From Bacteroidales bacterium (GTDB lineage Bacteria; Bacteroidota; Bacteroidia; Bacteroidales; Tenuifilaceae): a stretch of 64,000 nt of DNA. Position 1 is the first letter of the stretch. Every line of letters begins with the position of its first letter. Positions 44,836-55,325 of the stretch are shown one piece after another. A program made the position numbers and the translations under genes. The notes below the pieces were generated by a model. That model was given only the letters and a program-made list of their open reading frames with translations, did no database searches and had not been told where the DNA came from. Location: assembly GCA_025361485.1 (NCBI GenBank), contig JANYLA010000050.1, positions 1 through 64,000 on the forward strand, read 5' to 3'.

Positions 44836-47800
44836 TAGTTAAAATATTCGTTTGGGGAATTGTCGTTATTCTCGCCTTAATCATTTTATCCTGGCTTTCA
44901 TTGCAAAACAGCCAGGTACAGACGATACTAATTACTAAAGCAACTTCCTACATTAAAGAAAAATTCAATGCGAATATATCGATTCGAAGAATAGACATTC
45001 AACCATTTAATCGAATTCTACTTCGAGATGTTTATATTGAAGACCTAAATAAAGATACGCTTATTGCTGCAAAAACAATTAGTGTCTCGATATTATGGTT
45101 TAACACCAATGCCAATGTTCTTAAATTTAAAAGGTTAAACTTAACCGATGCTTATATCAATTTCGGTATCGATTCAACGGGAAGTTTAAATATTGAAAAC
45201 CTTCTCAATAAGTTTTTCCCACCTGATACTATTATTTCACCCCCTTCAAGTAAGCCATTTGCGCTAGAGTTTAAAAATATTAAGATTGAGAACAGCCGAT
45301 TTAGGCTAAATTCATATAATCCAACAAAGCAGGATAAAGGGATAAATTTTGAAGACATTGATCTTAGGCATTTAAATTTAGATGCCAGAGATTTTGGGCT
45401 TCATCGAGATACTATCTCAGTAATCGTTAACGACCTCAACTTTATTGAGAAAAGTGGCTTTAATGCTGAAAAGATTCGCGTCGAATTTAGCATGTGTAGT
45501 AAACATCTAAACTTCGATAAACTTCGAATAAAAGCAAATGGTTCAAATATTCAGATGCCCTATCTGCATATGTCCTTTGATGGGATTGAAAAAATGAGCA
45601 ATTTCGTTCAAGAAGTCAAATTAGATATGCAATTTGAGAACTCCTTAATAAAATCTCAAACTATTGGATACATTGTCCCAGATTTAGCAAATCTTGATAT
45701 TGAAGCGGTAATAAATGGCAAGGTTAAAGGAACGATAAGCGATTTGCGAGCCAAAAATCTTTTAATAACTAGCGGTACGCAAACCAAAATAGCAACCAAC
45801 TTTCATGTTTCGGGACTTCCGGATATTGAGCGTACAATGATGATAATCGATTTCAAAGAGTTCTCTACATCGTCAAATGATATAGAAAAGTTCAAATTTG
45901 CAGACTCAAACAAACCTATTATCGAATTACCGTTAGAACTAAATGAACTTAAAAAGATAACCTACAAAGGAAATTTTACTGGTTTTATCAATGATTTCGT
46001 TGCTTTTGGATCAGTATCTACTGCTATTGGAAAACTATCGCTCGACCTATCCATTAAGCCGGATACAACCCAAAATACAGAATTTAATGGGAATGTTTCG
46101 ACCAGTAATCTTGATTTAGGAAAGCTATTGGGAACAAGTACAATTGGCAGGATTAGTCTAAATGCAATGGTAAAAGGCACATCCGACAAAAATGCCAATC
46201 TACAAGCCTTTACCGATGCTACAGTTAGCCAGTTCGAAGCGAATAATTATAACTATTCAAACATCAAAATAAATGGCACTGTAACCAATAGAACTTATGT
46301 TGGTTCTGTTGCCCTCAATGACCCAAACTGTAAATTGAACTTTTTAGGAAAGGTGGATTTTTCGGATTCAATCCCTGTTTTTGATTTCTCTGCATTTGTT
46401 CCAAAAATCGACCTCGTAAAACTAAATCTAAATTCAACCGACTCGATTTCACAGGCTTCATTCCTATTTACAGCCAAAATATCAGGAAATAATCTTGATA
46501 ATAGCAAGGGAGAGATTAAAGTTATTAACTCTTCATACAAGAATCAGAACGGAGAATTTAAACTATCCGATATAACGATTAACGCAGATAATAATAATGA
46601 CAGTAAATTGGTAACTCTCCAATCGGAGTTTGCTGAGGGCGAACTTAGAAGCAAGTACAACTATTCAAACATATTTAAGAATTTAGAAAAACTCCTGTAT
46701 AAATATGTTCCTGCATTAGAGAAAAATCAGGAAACGCCCATCGCTATGATAAACAAAGTTGAAAATCCTGAATTCAACGACTACATTATTAAACTAAGGC
46801 TTAAAAAGACAAAAAAACTAACCGATGTACTTTTCCCTACCGTCAAAATAGCTGAAAATACAAGCGTTTTTGGTATATTTAATCCTGACTTAAACACGCT
46901 CACGTTAAAAGTAAAAGTTCCCGAATTAACAATTGGATCAAACACCTTTAAGGATATATTGATTGACGGGCAAACCAAGGATAGTATTTTTGAAGCAAGC
47001 GTTTCAACACCACTATTATCCTTTGGTGGTTCAATGATCCGAAACATCATTCTTTCTACTTCAGCTGAGCATAATAAGCTCGACCTAACATTTGGATGGG
47101 ATAATAAGCAGATTCCTATTAACAAGGGTTCAATCCACGCCTTGGCCGATTTCAATCCATCATCTTTAAATAATAGTTCAACTGCAAAAATTGATTTCAT
47201 AAAATCTGAATTTATTATTAACGATTCAATCTGGACAATCTCTCCGAGTTCGGTAACCTTTGACTCATCAATCATTGCTGTAAATCTGTTCAATATCCAT
47301 AACCAAAACCAATCGTTATCGGTAACAGGTAATATCTCCAACAATCCAACGGACTCCATACAGGTTAACCTAGATAATATCGATATTTCAAATCTCAACT
47401 TTTACCTTAAAAGCATTGGATATGAACTCGGCGGGCGAATAGATGGCTTTGCAAAAGTGACAAATATCTACTCCAACCCTACCCTATTTGCTGATATAGG
47501 AATTAATAAGCTGATTATAAACAAACGAGCAATTGGTAATGTAAAGTTTAACAGTGAATGGTTTAATGCCGAAAAGAAGCTATCAATTAATTTAAATAAT
47601 ATCAAAAACGATACCTTGACCTTTGAAACAAAGGGAAATATATATACCGAGACAAATAAGTTAGATATTGAAATAAATATCAATCGCATCTTACTTGAGC
47701 ATTTTAGCCCAATTCTTACTGGAGTAGTATCCGATTTAGCGGGATCAATTAATGGAAATCTAAAATTGAAAGGGACATTAAAGAAACCTCTATTAAACGG

Positions 47801-49394
47801 AGCATTAAATATCGATAAAGGTGCACTAACCCTTGATTTTATGAAAGCACCTTATACCATTAACGACCGAATAGTACTTGACAATAGCAATATTATTTTC
47901 AAAAACTTTAAAGTTCTCGATTCAAAACAACATGTTGCAAAAGTTAACGGTAGCATTAACACCGGCTATTTCGGCGACTTTAACCTTAACCTTAACGTTA
48001 GCCCATCGAACTTTCAGTGCATCAATACAACAGAACGAGATAATGAACTTTTTTACGGAACCGTTTATACCACTGGTTTAGTTTCGATTACCGGAAAACC
48101 AGATGATATAAATATGAATATTGCTGTGCGAACAGACAATAATACAATTCTTTTTTTACCATTATCGAATAGTGGAGAAGTTGCTAAGAATAACTTTATA
48201 ACATTTACGAGTAAAAACTCCGATGAAATATTTATCGATGAAGAGGCTCCTATTAAGAAAGAGGAAAGCACCACCAATATTAACCTATCCTTCGACATCC
48301 AGGTAACACCAGAGGCTGAGATGCAAATCATTATCGATAAAAAATTAGGCGACATTATTAAAGCACGCGGATCTGGAAATCTTAAAATGGACGTAAATCC
48401 CGGTAAGGACTTGTTTAAGATATATGGCGATTACCTTATTGAAAAGGGGGATTATTTATTCACACTACAAGGAGTAATAAATAAAAAATTTAAAATTGAT
48501 AGAGGCAGTAGCCTTTCTTGGGATGGAGATCCAACTGATGCAACAATGAATATCAAGGCTATTTATGGTGTCAGAACCCCATTAAAGGATCTCCTTTATG
48601 ACTATTCAGGTAAATACGATAATCGCGTACCCGTTAACTGCCAAATTCAGCTTACACAAAAGCTTATGGCACCTGGAATTAAGTTTAGTATTGATGTTCC
48701 CAATATCGAAAGCGAAACAAAAACGCTTATTGAAAGTGCCCTTAATACTGAGGATAATATTAATAAACAATTTCTATCGCTACTAGTTATCAATAGCTTC
48801 CTTCCACCAAACAATGATCAGAAAAAGCAGAATGATTTACCTGCTACAAGCAATATTGGATTAACAGATGGTTTAAACAATTCGTTAAGCGAGCTGCTAT
48901 CGAACCAGCTAAGCAACTGGGTTTCGCAATTGAGTAAGAATTTTGAATTCGGTTTTAACTATCGCCCGGGATCAAGTACGAATAACCTTAGCTCTGAACA
49001 GTACGAACTTGCTGTATCAACACAGCTTTTAGACGACAGGGTTACAATAAATGGTAACGTAAACTATGGCCCACGCAGCAATACAAGTTCTATTGCAGGC
49101 GACTTTAACTTTGAATTAAAGCTGAATAAATCGGGAAAATTGAGGTTTAAAGGCTTTGCCCGATCCAATGATGAGATGCTTACTACAACTTCAACGCAAA
49201 CAATCACCACTGGCGCAGGTATAGTATATAGGGAGGATTTCAACAATTTTAAAGATTTAATTTATCGAATAAAACACACATTTAAACAAGAACCTGTTGT
49301 GGTTCCATTGAAAGAAACTCCCATACCAATTGATTCAAACGATTCAACAAAAACAATAAAAACCGATTCAATACCCTTTCTCAATCTAAAATAA
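44826..49394 (+). CDS. tamB: TamB-like translocation/assembly module protein (DUF490)
   Basis: The protein (about 1,520 residues) is made of long stretches of beta-strand repeats as in TamB/AsmA-like proteins, which span the periplasm and move lipids or help insert proteins in the outer membrane. It ends with a DUF490-type C-terminal domain (about the last 400 residues; GDYLIEKGDYLFTLQG and LSNQLSNWVSQLSKNFEFG). Before the first usual start codon (TTG 44901), the same frame encodes a basic segment and membrane helix, KKLVKIFVWGIVVILALI, typical of the TamB N-terminus. No ATG, GTG or TTG precedes it after the in-frame stop at 44793. I place the start at ATC 44826, which is uncertain. Confidence 0.8.
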   Translation: MKKLVKIFVWGIVVILALIILSWLSLQNSQVQTILITKATSYIKEKFNANISIRRIDIQPFNRILLRDVYIEDLNKDTLIAAKTISVSILWFNTNANVLKFKRLNLTDAYINFGIDSTGSLNIENLLNKFFPPDTIISPPSSKPFALEFKNIKIENSRFRLNSYNPTKQDKGINFEDIDLRHLNLDARDFGLHRDTISVIVNDLNFIEKSGFNAEKIRVEFSMCSKHLNFDKLRIKANGSNIQMPYLHMSFDGIEKMSNFVQEVKLDMQFENSLIKSQTIGYIVPDLANLDIEAVINGKVKGTISDLRAKNLLITSGTQTKIATNFHVSGLPDIERTMMIIDFKEFSTSSNDIEKFKFADSNKPIIELPLELNELKKITYKGNFTGFINDFVAFGSVSTAIGKLSLDLSIKPDTTQNTEFNGNVSTSNLDLGKLLGTSTIGRISLNAMVKGTSDKNANLQAFTDATVSQFEANNYNYSNIKINGTVTNRTYVGSVALNDPNCKLNFLGKVDFSDSIPVFDFSAFVPKIDLVKLNLNSTDSISQASFLFTAKISGNNLDNSKGEIKVINSSYKNQNGEFKLSDITINADNNNDSKLVTLQSEFAEGELRSKYNYSNIFKNLEKLLYKYVPALEKNQETPIAMINKVENPEFNDYIIKLRLKKTKKLTDVLFPTVKIAENTSVFGIFNPDLNTLTLKVKVPELTIGSNTFKDILIDGQTKDSIFEASVSTPLLSFGGSMIRNIILSTSAEHNKLDLTFGWDNKQIPINKGSIHALADFNPSSLNNSSTAKIDFIKSEFIINDSIWTISPSSVTFDSSIIAVNLFNIHNQNQSLSVTGNISNNPTDSIQVNLDNIDISNLNFYLKSIGYELGGRIDGFAKVTNIYSNPTLFADIGINKLIINKRAIGNVKFNSEWFNAEKKLSINLNNIKNDTLTFETKGNIYTETNKLDIEININRILLEHFSPILTGVVSDLAGSINGNLKLKGTLKKPLLNGALNIDKGALTLDFMKAPYTINDRIVLDNSNIIFKNFKVLDSKQHVAKVNGSINTGYFGDFNLNLNVSPSNFQCINTTERDNELFYGTVYTTGLVSITGKPDDINMNIAVRTDNNTILFLPLSNSGEVAKNNFITFTSKNSDEIFIDEEAPIKKEESTTNINLSFDIQVTPEAEMQIIIDKKLGDIIKARGSGNLKMDVNPGKDLFKIYGDYLIEKGDYLFTLQGVINKKFKIDRGSSLSWDGDPTDATMNIKAIYGVRTPLKDLLYDYSGKYDNRVPVNCQIQLTQKLMAPGIKFSIDVPNIESETKTLIESALNTEDNINKQFLSLLVINSFLPPNNDQKKQNDLPATSNIGLTDGLNNSLSELLSNQLSNWVSQLSKNFEFGFNYRPGSSTNNLSSEQYELAVSTQLLDDRVTINGNVNYGPRSNTSSIAGDFNFELKLNKSGKLRFKGFARSNDEMLTTTSTQTITTGAGIVYREDFNNFKDLIYRIKHTFKQEPVVVPLKETPIPIDSNDSTKTIKTDSIPFLNLK

Positions 49395-49535
49395 CAAACA
49401 GAAGGCACTCTGTAAATGGGCAAAAACATCATCAAAACAGTCAAAATTTATTAATTAACATAATAGGCCTATAATAAGTACCATCGAATAAACGTTTTTT
49501 AGTAAATTTCGGACGTAATAATCGAAGCATAGAAT

Positions 49536-50426
49536 ATGTTTGAAAAAACAAATAGCGCTCAAGGGTTTATTGGAACTTTTTTAGTTCATACCATTGCTAT
49601 AGCTTTACTCCTTCTTATTAACCTTTCGGCGTCGTTGCCCGAGTTAGAAAACGAAGGCCTTTTAATAAACTTTGGCAATAGCCAAGATGGTTTTGGAAGT
49701 TCCGAACCAATGATTAACTATGAAAATGCCGTTGTTATATCGTTACCCTCAGAAACAAAAATTCAGAAAGCGGAAGATAAAAAGATTTTAACCCAAGATT
49801 TTGAGGATGCACCTGCAATTGAAGTTAAAAAGAAGACTAAGGATAAAGAGATTAAAAAGAAAGTAACACCTATAAATGAGGAAACAAAGGTAAAAAAAGA
49901 GGTTACGGTTAAGAAGGAAATTCAAGACACAAAAGTAACTGAAACCTCGAAACCAATTGAAGAAATTAAACAACCTGTTGTTAATAAAAAGGCTCTATTC
50001 CCAGGAAAAGCAACCGATGCAGGAACTTCAGGCGAAGGAATAACTGGGAAAGAAGGTAACCAAGGTTCCCTCGAAGGTTCACCCGACTCCGATAATCGAA
50101 CTGGTGGTGCTACCGGTGGAAATGGAACAGGCGAAGGCGAAGGGAAAGGCAAAGGAATCAGTTTTAACCTTGGTGGACGAAAATCATTATCGCTCCCAAA
50201 ACCAGACTATTTAAAGCAAAAACAGGGCATTGTTGTTGTTACTGTTACTGTTGATAAGCAAGGAAATGTCACCAAGGCTATACCAGGCGCAAAGGGCACA
50301 ACAACGCTTGACGAGGATTTACAAAAAGCCGCTGTAAAAGCAGCCCTTACAGCAAAATTTGATGTAAGCCCAAATGCTCCAGCCTTTCAAACAGGAACGA
50401 TTACTTATGTGTTTAAGTATCAGTAA
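49536..50426 (+). CDS. Energy transducer TonB-like protein
   Basis: The 296-residue protein has an N-terminal membrane helix (about 12-32), a long Lys/Glu-rich, proline-containing periplasmic linker (about 85-150), a Gly-rich stretch (about 160-200) and a C-terminal TonB-like domain (about 210-296; VVVTVTVDKQGNVTKAIPGAKG). TonB transmits proton-motive energy from ExbB-ExbD to outer-membrane receptors. No exbB or exbD gene is adjacent. A role in transport or in an envelope-spanning assembly is possible. It is 141 bp downstream of the TamB-like gene. Confidence 0.85.
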   Translation: MFEKTNSAQGFIGTFLVHTIAIALLLLINLSASLPELENEGLLINFGNSQDGFGSSEPMINYENAVVISLPSETKIQKAEDKKILTQDFEDAPAIEVKKKTKDKEIKKKVTPINEETKVKKEVTVKKEIQDTKVTETSKPIEEIKQPVVNKKALFPGKATDAGTSGEGITGKEGNQGSLEGSPDSDNRTGGATGGNGTGEGEGKGKGISFNLGGRKSLSLPKPDYLKQKQGIVVVTVTVDKQGNVTKAIPGAKGTTTLDEDLQKAAVKAALTAKFDVSPNAPAFQTGTITYVFKYQ

Positions 50427-50499
50427 GGGGATTTGACTATTAAGTATTATTACATCGTTAAATTTTTAACTGAATAACAAATTAACATGCCTATTAAAA

Positions 50500-51249
50500 T
50501 CAAAAAAACAGCATCTTAATCGCAAAAGTTAATACAGTAACAAGTAAAAACCATCTTATAAAGTTCACGCCCCACTTGACGGCAACAAGGGTTGCAACCC
50601 ATGCTCCGAACATACTACCAAATCCAAGAATAAAACCCAAAAGATAATTTACCTGTTTATTGTAAATAAACACACCCAATGCAACAGTTGTATATGCTAA
50701 TACAATAAACACCTTTATTGCATTAGCTTTTAATAGATCAAAACCTGCTCCAAGTACCAAGCCTGAAAGTAAAAAGAAACCAACTCCAGCCTGAATAAAA
50801 CCACCATAAAAACCAATTGCAAGGAATGCCACAAAACTTATGAAGCTGGGCTTTGATTTAACTTTTCCGGCATGCTCATTTATCCACTTTTCGGGCTTAA
50901 ATAGAATAACAAAAAACATTACGATTAGCAATGCTCCAATTATCCTATTCATTAATTGAGCATCGAGGTTAACTGCCATGCTGGAACCTATGAACGCTCC
51001 AATAATTGAAGGAATAGTGAGCCAAAATCCCTCCTTCCATTCAAATACTTTTTTCTGCTTAAACCCACCGACCCCGACAATACTCTGCATTAGAATTGCA
51101 ATTCGATTTGTTCCATTGGCAACATTAACAGGAAGGCCCATAAATATAAGTACAGGAAGGGTGAGCAGAGAACCACTACCTGCAAGAGTATTTATAAAAC
51201 CGGAAACAAACCCTACAATTATAACTAGGAGATATAAATAAAATTCCAT
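50500..51249 (-). CDS. TSUP-family (TauE/SafE) membrane permease
   Basis: The 249-residue protein has about eight membrane helices in two repeats, typical of the TSUP family. The conserved GFVSGFINTLAGSGSLLTLP near the N-terminus and FYGGFIQAGVGFFLLSGLV in the second half form the two halves of the transport site. Known members export or import sulfite, sulfoacetate, thiosulfate or other organic anions, but the substrate here cannot be deduced. Five bp separate it from the upstream PH-like protein gene, so they form a two-gene operon. Confidence 0.88.
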   Translation of the reverse strand: MEFYLYLLVIIVGFVSGFINTLAGSGSLLTLPVLIFMGLPVNVANGTNRIAILMQSIVGVGGFKQKKVFEWKEGFWLTIPSIIGAFIGSSMAVNLDAQLMNRIIGALLIVMFFVILFKPEKWINEHAGKVKSKPSFISFVAFLAIGFYGGFIQAGVGFFLLSGLVLGAGFDLLKANAIKVFIVLAYTTVALGVFIYNKQVNYLLGFILGFGSMFGAWVATLVAVKWGVNFIRWFLLVTVLTFAIKMLFF

Positions 51250-51254
51250 TCTCT

Positions 51255-51755
51255 TTATTTCTTCTCTTTACTTTTGGAATATCTAATAAAATCAACAAAC
51301 TCATAGGATACTCCTTTGTGCTTACATAGTTCAGCAACTTTATCTTTAATCTCAACAACTTGACTATAGGGCAGCCAACCAAGTTGAATTCTTCTTCGTT
51401 TACCCGATTTCTTGAAGAAAGATATATAGGCATAACCAATTCCTACTCTCTTTATTAAATCCCAATTTATATAGTTAGCAGTTTTAGAACGAATTCCAAA
51501 CTTAAACTCTATGCCATTCTCATCGGCCTTGACATATAGTTTAGTCTTAAAAGTTAACCAAGCAAAATAAATATATAAACAAAAGTATAGTATTGTAATA
51601 AGAAAAAACCACTCTATTGGACTTTTCATCCTAAAAGAAACTGATAATGAAGCCAATGTAAGAATCATACAAATAATAGCACCAAAAATCAATTGCTTAA
51701 TAACTCGAGGTTTCTTACTCGAATACTCATTAAGATCGATATAGAAGTTTTTCAT
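51255..51755 (-). CDS. Membrane protein with PH-like domain
   Basis: From the ATG at 51755 the protein has 166 residues (a TTG at 51779 gives eight more). It has two membrane helices (near 24-45 and 53-75) in the N-terminal half and then a beta-rich region (LYVKADENGIEFKFG... YINWDLIKRVGIGYAYISFF) resembling a bacterial PH (bPH-type) domain. Such proteins are common but poorly understood. It starts the operon with the TSUP permease. Confidence 0.65.
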   Translation of the reverse strand: MKNFYIDLNEYSSKKPRVIKQLIFGAIICMILTLASLSVSFRMKSPIEWFFLITILYFCLYIYFAWLTFKTKLYVKADENGIEFKFGIRSKTANYINWDLIKRVGIGYAYISFFKKSGKRRRIQLGWLPYSQVVEIKDKVAELCKHKGVSYEFVDFIRYSKSKEKK

Positions 51756-51875
51756 GCATAAAGAATTAGAAATCAACAAAGCACATTTACAAATTTAGAA
51801 AAAATAATTAGAGGTTCAAGCACATAACACTTAATCTACGGATGTTGTGTTCGTATCAACAAAACTACAGCGCAT

Positions 51876-51905
51876 AAAAAAACCTCGCAGTTGCGAGGTT
51901 TTTTT
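51876..51905 (-). terminator. Terminator after glyA
   Basis: A 14-bp stem (51876-51889 and 51892-51905) with AACCTCGCA / TGCGAGGTT and A/T-runs at both ends. It lies 17 bp after the glyA stop on the minus strand. Confidence 0.85.
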
Positions 51906-51921
51906 ATCTTATAATCACTTG

Positions 51922-53202
51922 CTACCAAGCATATAAAGGGAAATCTTTCATCAGCTTATTTACATCTGTTCTAACCTCACCGATTACCTTTTCATCTTCA
52001 GTATTTGATAACACTCTATCAATCAAATCAACAATGGCAGCCATATGGTTCTCCTTCAAACCACGGGTTGTGATGGCAGGTGAGCCAATTCGAATACCCG
52101 ATGTTTGGAAAGGCGAACGGCTATCGAAAGGAACCATATTTTTATTAATGGTAATATCAGCCTTTACGAGAGTATTCTCAGCTTTTTTACCAGTTAATTC
52201 AGGGAATTTTGTTCGTAAATCAATTAACATTAAGTGATTATCAGTACCGCCTGAAACAACCTTGTAACCTTTTGCAGTGAATGCCTTTGCCAAAGCTGAA
52301 GCATTCTTCTTAACCTGCGCTTGATACGCTTTATAATCAGGTCTTAACGCCTCACCAAACGATACTGCTTTTGATGCAATTACATGCTCAAGTGGACCAC
52401 CTTGTATACCAGGAAAAACGCTACTATTGATAATCTGAGACATCAACTTAACTTCACCTTTTGGTGTTGTTAAGCCCCATGGGTTAGCAAAATCTTTACC
52501 CATTAATATAATACCACCCCGTGGACCACGAAGTGTTTTATGTGTTGTAGATGTTACAATATGAGCATATTTAACAGGATTTTCAAGTAACCCTGCTGCA
52601 ATAAGACCAGCAGGATGTGCCATATCAACCATTAATAAAGCACCAACTTTATCAGCAATCTCTCGCATGCGCTTATAATCCCACTCCCTTGAATAAGCCG
52701 AAGCACCACCAACCAATAGTTTTGGTTTATGCTCAATGGCCATTCTCTCCATCATGTCGTAATCAACCTGACCAGTCTCCTCCTTCACTCCATAGGAAAC
52801 AGCTTTAAACCATAATCCTGAAAAGTTAACAGGAGAGCCATGCGATAGGTGACCTCCGTGCGATAAATCAAGGCCTAAGAATGTATCCCCAGGCTTTAGA
52901 ACTGCAAGAAAAACAGCCATATTAGCCTGAGCACCAGAGTGTGGCTGAACGTTTGCATACTCAGCTCCAAAAAGTTCCTTTAATCTATCAATGGCAATCT
53001 GCTCGGTTTGATCAACAATCTCACAACCTCCATAGTATCTTGCTCCAGGATAACCCTCGGCGTATTTATTGGTTAAGACGGAACCCATTGCTTCAAGCAC
53101 CTGAGGGCTAACAAAATTCTCAGAGGCAATTAACTCTATACCGTGCATCTGACGTTGATTTTCCTTCTCAATCAGATCAAATATTTGTGTATCTCGTATC
53201 AT
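51922..53202 (-). CDS. glyA: Serine hydroxymethyltransferase
   Basis: This 426-residue PLP enzyme interconverts serine and glycine and feeds one-carbon units to tetrahydrofolate. The lysine that binds PLP is in [13 protein letters not shown]. Other family segments are visible: [15 protein letters not shown] near residue 40 and [12 protein letters not shown]. Length is typical. It is a single gene with its own promoter and terminator. Confidence 0.98.
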   Translation of the reverse strand: MIRDTQIFDLIEKENQRQMHGIELIASENFVSPQVLEAMGSVLTNKYAEGYPGARYYGGCEIVDQTEQIAIDRLKELFGAEYANVQPHSGAQANMAVFLAVLKPGDTFLGLDLSHGGHLSHGSPVNFSGLWFKAVSYGVKEETGQVDYDMMERMAIEHKPKLLVGGASAYSREWDYKRMREIADKVGALLMVDMAHPAGLIAAGLLENPVKYAHIVTSTTHKTLRGPRGGIILMGKDFANPWGLTTPKGEVKLMSQIINSSVFPGIQGGPLEHVIASKAVSFGEALRPDYKAYQAQVKKNASALAKAFTAKGYKVVSGGTDNHLMLIDLRTKFPELTGKKAENTLVKADITINKNMVPFDSRSPFQTSGIRIGSPAITTRGLKENHMAAIVDLIDRVLSNTEDEKVIGEVRTDVNKLMKDFPLYAW

Positions 53203-53227
53203 AGATTTGTTTTGTTGAATTTTGACG

Positions 53228-53235
53228 CAAAAGTA
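53228..53235 (-). promoter_or_regulatory. Putative -7 element for glyA
   Basis: Minus-strand TACTTTTG, an exact TAnnTTTG match 25 bp before the glyA start codon. No convincing TTG at the -33 position. Confidence 0.35.
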
Positions 53236-53279
53236 TAACTTTTGAATTGGAAAAAAGATATTTTGAATTGAAATATTTA

Positions 53280-55052
53280 CTACTCTGAGAATTGAACTAG
53301 AACATTCCTGTACGCAGAAAAAATCTTCGATTTGGAAACAAAACCGACATACTCATCATTATCCAACACAGGAAGATTCCACGAATCTGTATCCTCAAAC
53401 TTCCTCATCACCACATTCATCGAATCATTTATATTAATAAAACCAGGCGGAAATGAAATATAATCTCTTACGAATGTGCTTTCGTATAAATCAGCATTAA
53501 ACATAATATCTCTAATCTCATCGAGGAGAACAATCCCCATAAATTTTTCGTTATCATCAACCACTGGGAAAATATTTCGTTTTGATTGGCTAATAACTTT
53601 TATTAAGCAACCAAGAGTATCGTTAAGGTTTATCTTCACGAAATCTTTCTCGATAAGGCTATCTAATTGAAGAAGTGTTAAAACTGCCTTATCCTTATGA
53701 TGTGTTAATAATTCGCCTCGAGCAGCAAGCTGTTTTGTATATATTGAGTGCGGTTCAAAGTAAAGTATCGTAATAAAAGATATTGTAGCTGTAATCATTA
53801 ATGGAATAAAAAGGGCATAACCACCCGTAATCTCTGCAATTAAAAAGATTGCGGTAAGCGGGGCATGCATAACTCCTGCCATCATCCCAGCCATCCCAAC
53901 GAGTACAAAATTGCTCTCCGATACCTGAAAGAAAACAAATTGGTTTATTATTTTGGCAACAAAATAGCCAGCCACTCCACCCATAAATAGCGTAGGTGCA
54001 AAGGTTCCTCCTATTCCACCAGCACCAGTTGTTGACGCAGTAGCAATTACCTTCGTTGCAAGTAGTACAATTAGCGCTACTAGAAGTAGCCAATATTCGT
54101 TTTGGAATGCAGCAAAAGGGCTATTTCTAAATAGTTCAGCCGAACGACCATCAAGAAGTAGCTGAATTGTATCATACCCCTCACCGTATAGCGGTGGAAA
54201 AACAAAAATTAGCGTACCAAGCATCAAACTACCAATTATCCATTTTTTATAGGGATTGGTAATCTTTGCGTATCGTCCTTCGACTTTCATCGACATACGA
54301 GTGAAATAAACCGACACAAAACCACAAAAAACCCCGAGGAAGATATACCAAACAATATTATGAAGATAGAATGGATGCGTTACCTGATAATCGAATACAA
54401 CACCTTTTCCTAAAATAAAATAGGATACTGATGCTGCCGAAACAGCAGATATTAACAGAGGTACTATTGAACTCATCGTAAGATCGAGCAATAAAACTTC
54501 TAATGTAAAAACCAACCCTGCCAAAGGGGCTTTAAAAATCGATGCAATTGCTCCAGCAGCGCCACAACCTATGAGTAATGTTAAAGTACGATAGTTCAAC
54601 CTAAAGAATTGCCCTACATTGGAACCGATTGCTGAACCCGTAAGAACAATTGGGGCTTCAGCCCCAACAGAACCCCCAAATCCAATGGTAATAGTACTTG
54701 CGACCATTGAACTGTAGGTATTATGCCGCTTAATTTTACTCCCTTTCTTTGAAATTGAAAATAAAATTTTAGATATCCCATGACCAATATTATCCTTAAC
54801 AAAATAGCGGACATAAAGCATTGTAATGATTATCCCCATGCCAGGTAAGGCCAAATACAATAAATTAAAAGAGCCTTTACTTACAATTTCTTGTATAAAA
54901 CCATGTAGGAAATGAACTGTATTTTTAAGTATAACTGCAGCAAGACCGCTTAGGATTCCAACAACAAAACTTAATATCAGGATTAAGCGTTGCTGAGGGA
55001 TTTTACGACTACTAACAAGTAAAAAAGAAAATACCTTTTGAAAATATTTCAT
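53280..55052 (-). CDS. ClC-family chloride channel/antiporter with CBS domains
   Basis: From the ATG at 55052 the protein has 590 residues (a TTG lies nine bases upstream). It has about ten membrane helices with ClC selectivity segments: [11 protein letters not shown], which keeps the gating glutamate, and [15 protein letters not shown]. The cytoplasmic C-terminus carries a pair of CBS domains (about 450-590; [20 protein letters not shown] and [18 protein letters not shown]). The gating glutamate suggests either proton-coupled antiport or gated chloride flow; the sequence alone cannot decide. CBS domains may bind adenine nucleotides. Monocistronic. Confidence 0.92.
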   Translation of the reverse strand: MKYFQKVFSFLLVSSRKIPQQRLILILSFVVGILSGLAAVILKNTVHFLHGFIQEIVSKGSFNLLYLALPGMGIIITMLYVRYFVKDNIGHGISKILFSISKKGSKIKRHNTYSSMVASTITIGFGGSVGAEAPIVLTGSAIGSNVGQFFRLNYRTLTLLIGCGAAGAIASIFKAPLAGLVFTLEVLLLDLTMSSIVPLLISAVSAASVSYFILGKGVVFDYQVTHPFYLHNIVWYIFLGVFCGFVSVYFTRMSMKVEGRYAKITNPYKKWIIGSLMLGTLIFVFPPLYGEGYDTIQLLLDGRSAELFRNSPFAAFQNEYWLLLVALIVLLATKVIATASTTGAGGIGGTFAPTLFMGGVAGYFVAKIINQFVFFQVSESNFVLVGMAGMMAGVMHAPLTAIFLIAEITGGYALFIPLMITATISFITILYFEPHSIYTKQLAARGELLTHHKDKAVLTLLQLDSLIEKDFVKINLNDTLGCLIKVISQSKRNIFPVVDDNEKFMGIVLLDEIRDIMFNADLYESTFVRDYISFPPGFININDSMNVVMRKFEDTDSWNLPVLDNDEYVGFVSKSKIFSAYRNVLVQFSE

Positions 55053-55325
55053 GAAAAGCAATTTACAGTTACAAATGTACCTACAATATAATTCAAACCT
55101 AGGTTCTATTCAAAAAACTATAATTAAAAAGAATTCTTATAATTTATTCATTATTATTTTGAAAATATCCCAAAACATCTATATTTGAACTATTAATATT
55201 TTTTTTGAAGCTGCATTTTTTTTACACTTCTGTTCTCTTTTTTAATTCAATTCGTTATTGTTTTTGCAGTTTAATTAGTTTTTCAATCTCTTTTATTTAC
55301 AATATAAAAATAGCAATCTCTCAGA

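Noticed and set aside
46781-47398. Long minus-strand open frame of 205 codons inside the TamB-like gene
   Set aside because: It is antisense to a continuous, family-consistent coding region and shows no motif of its own.
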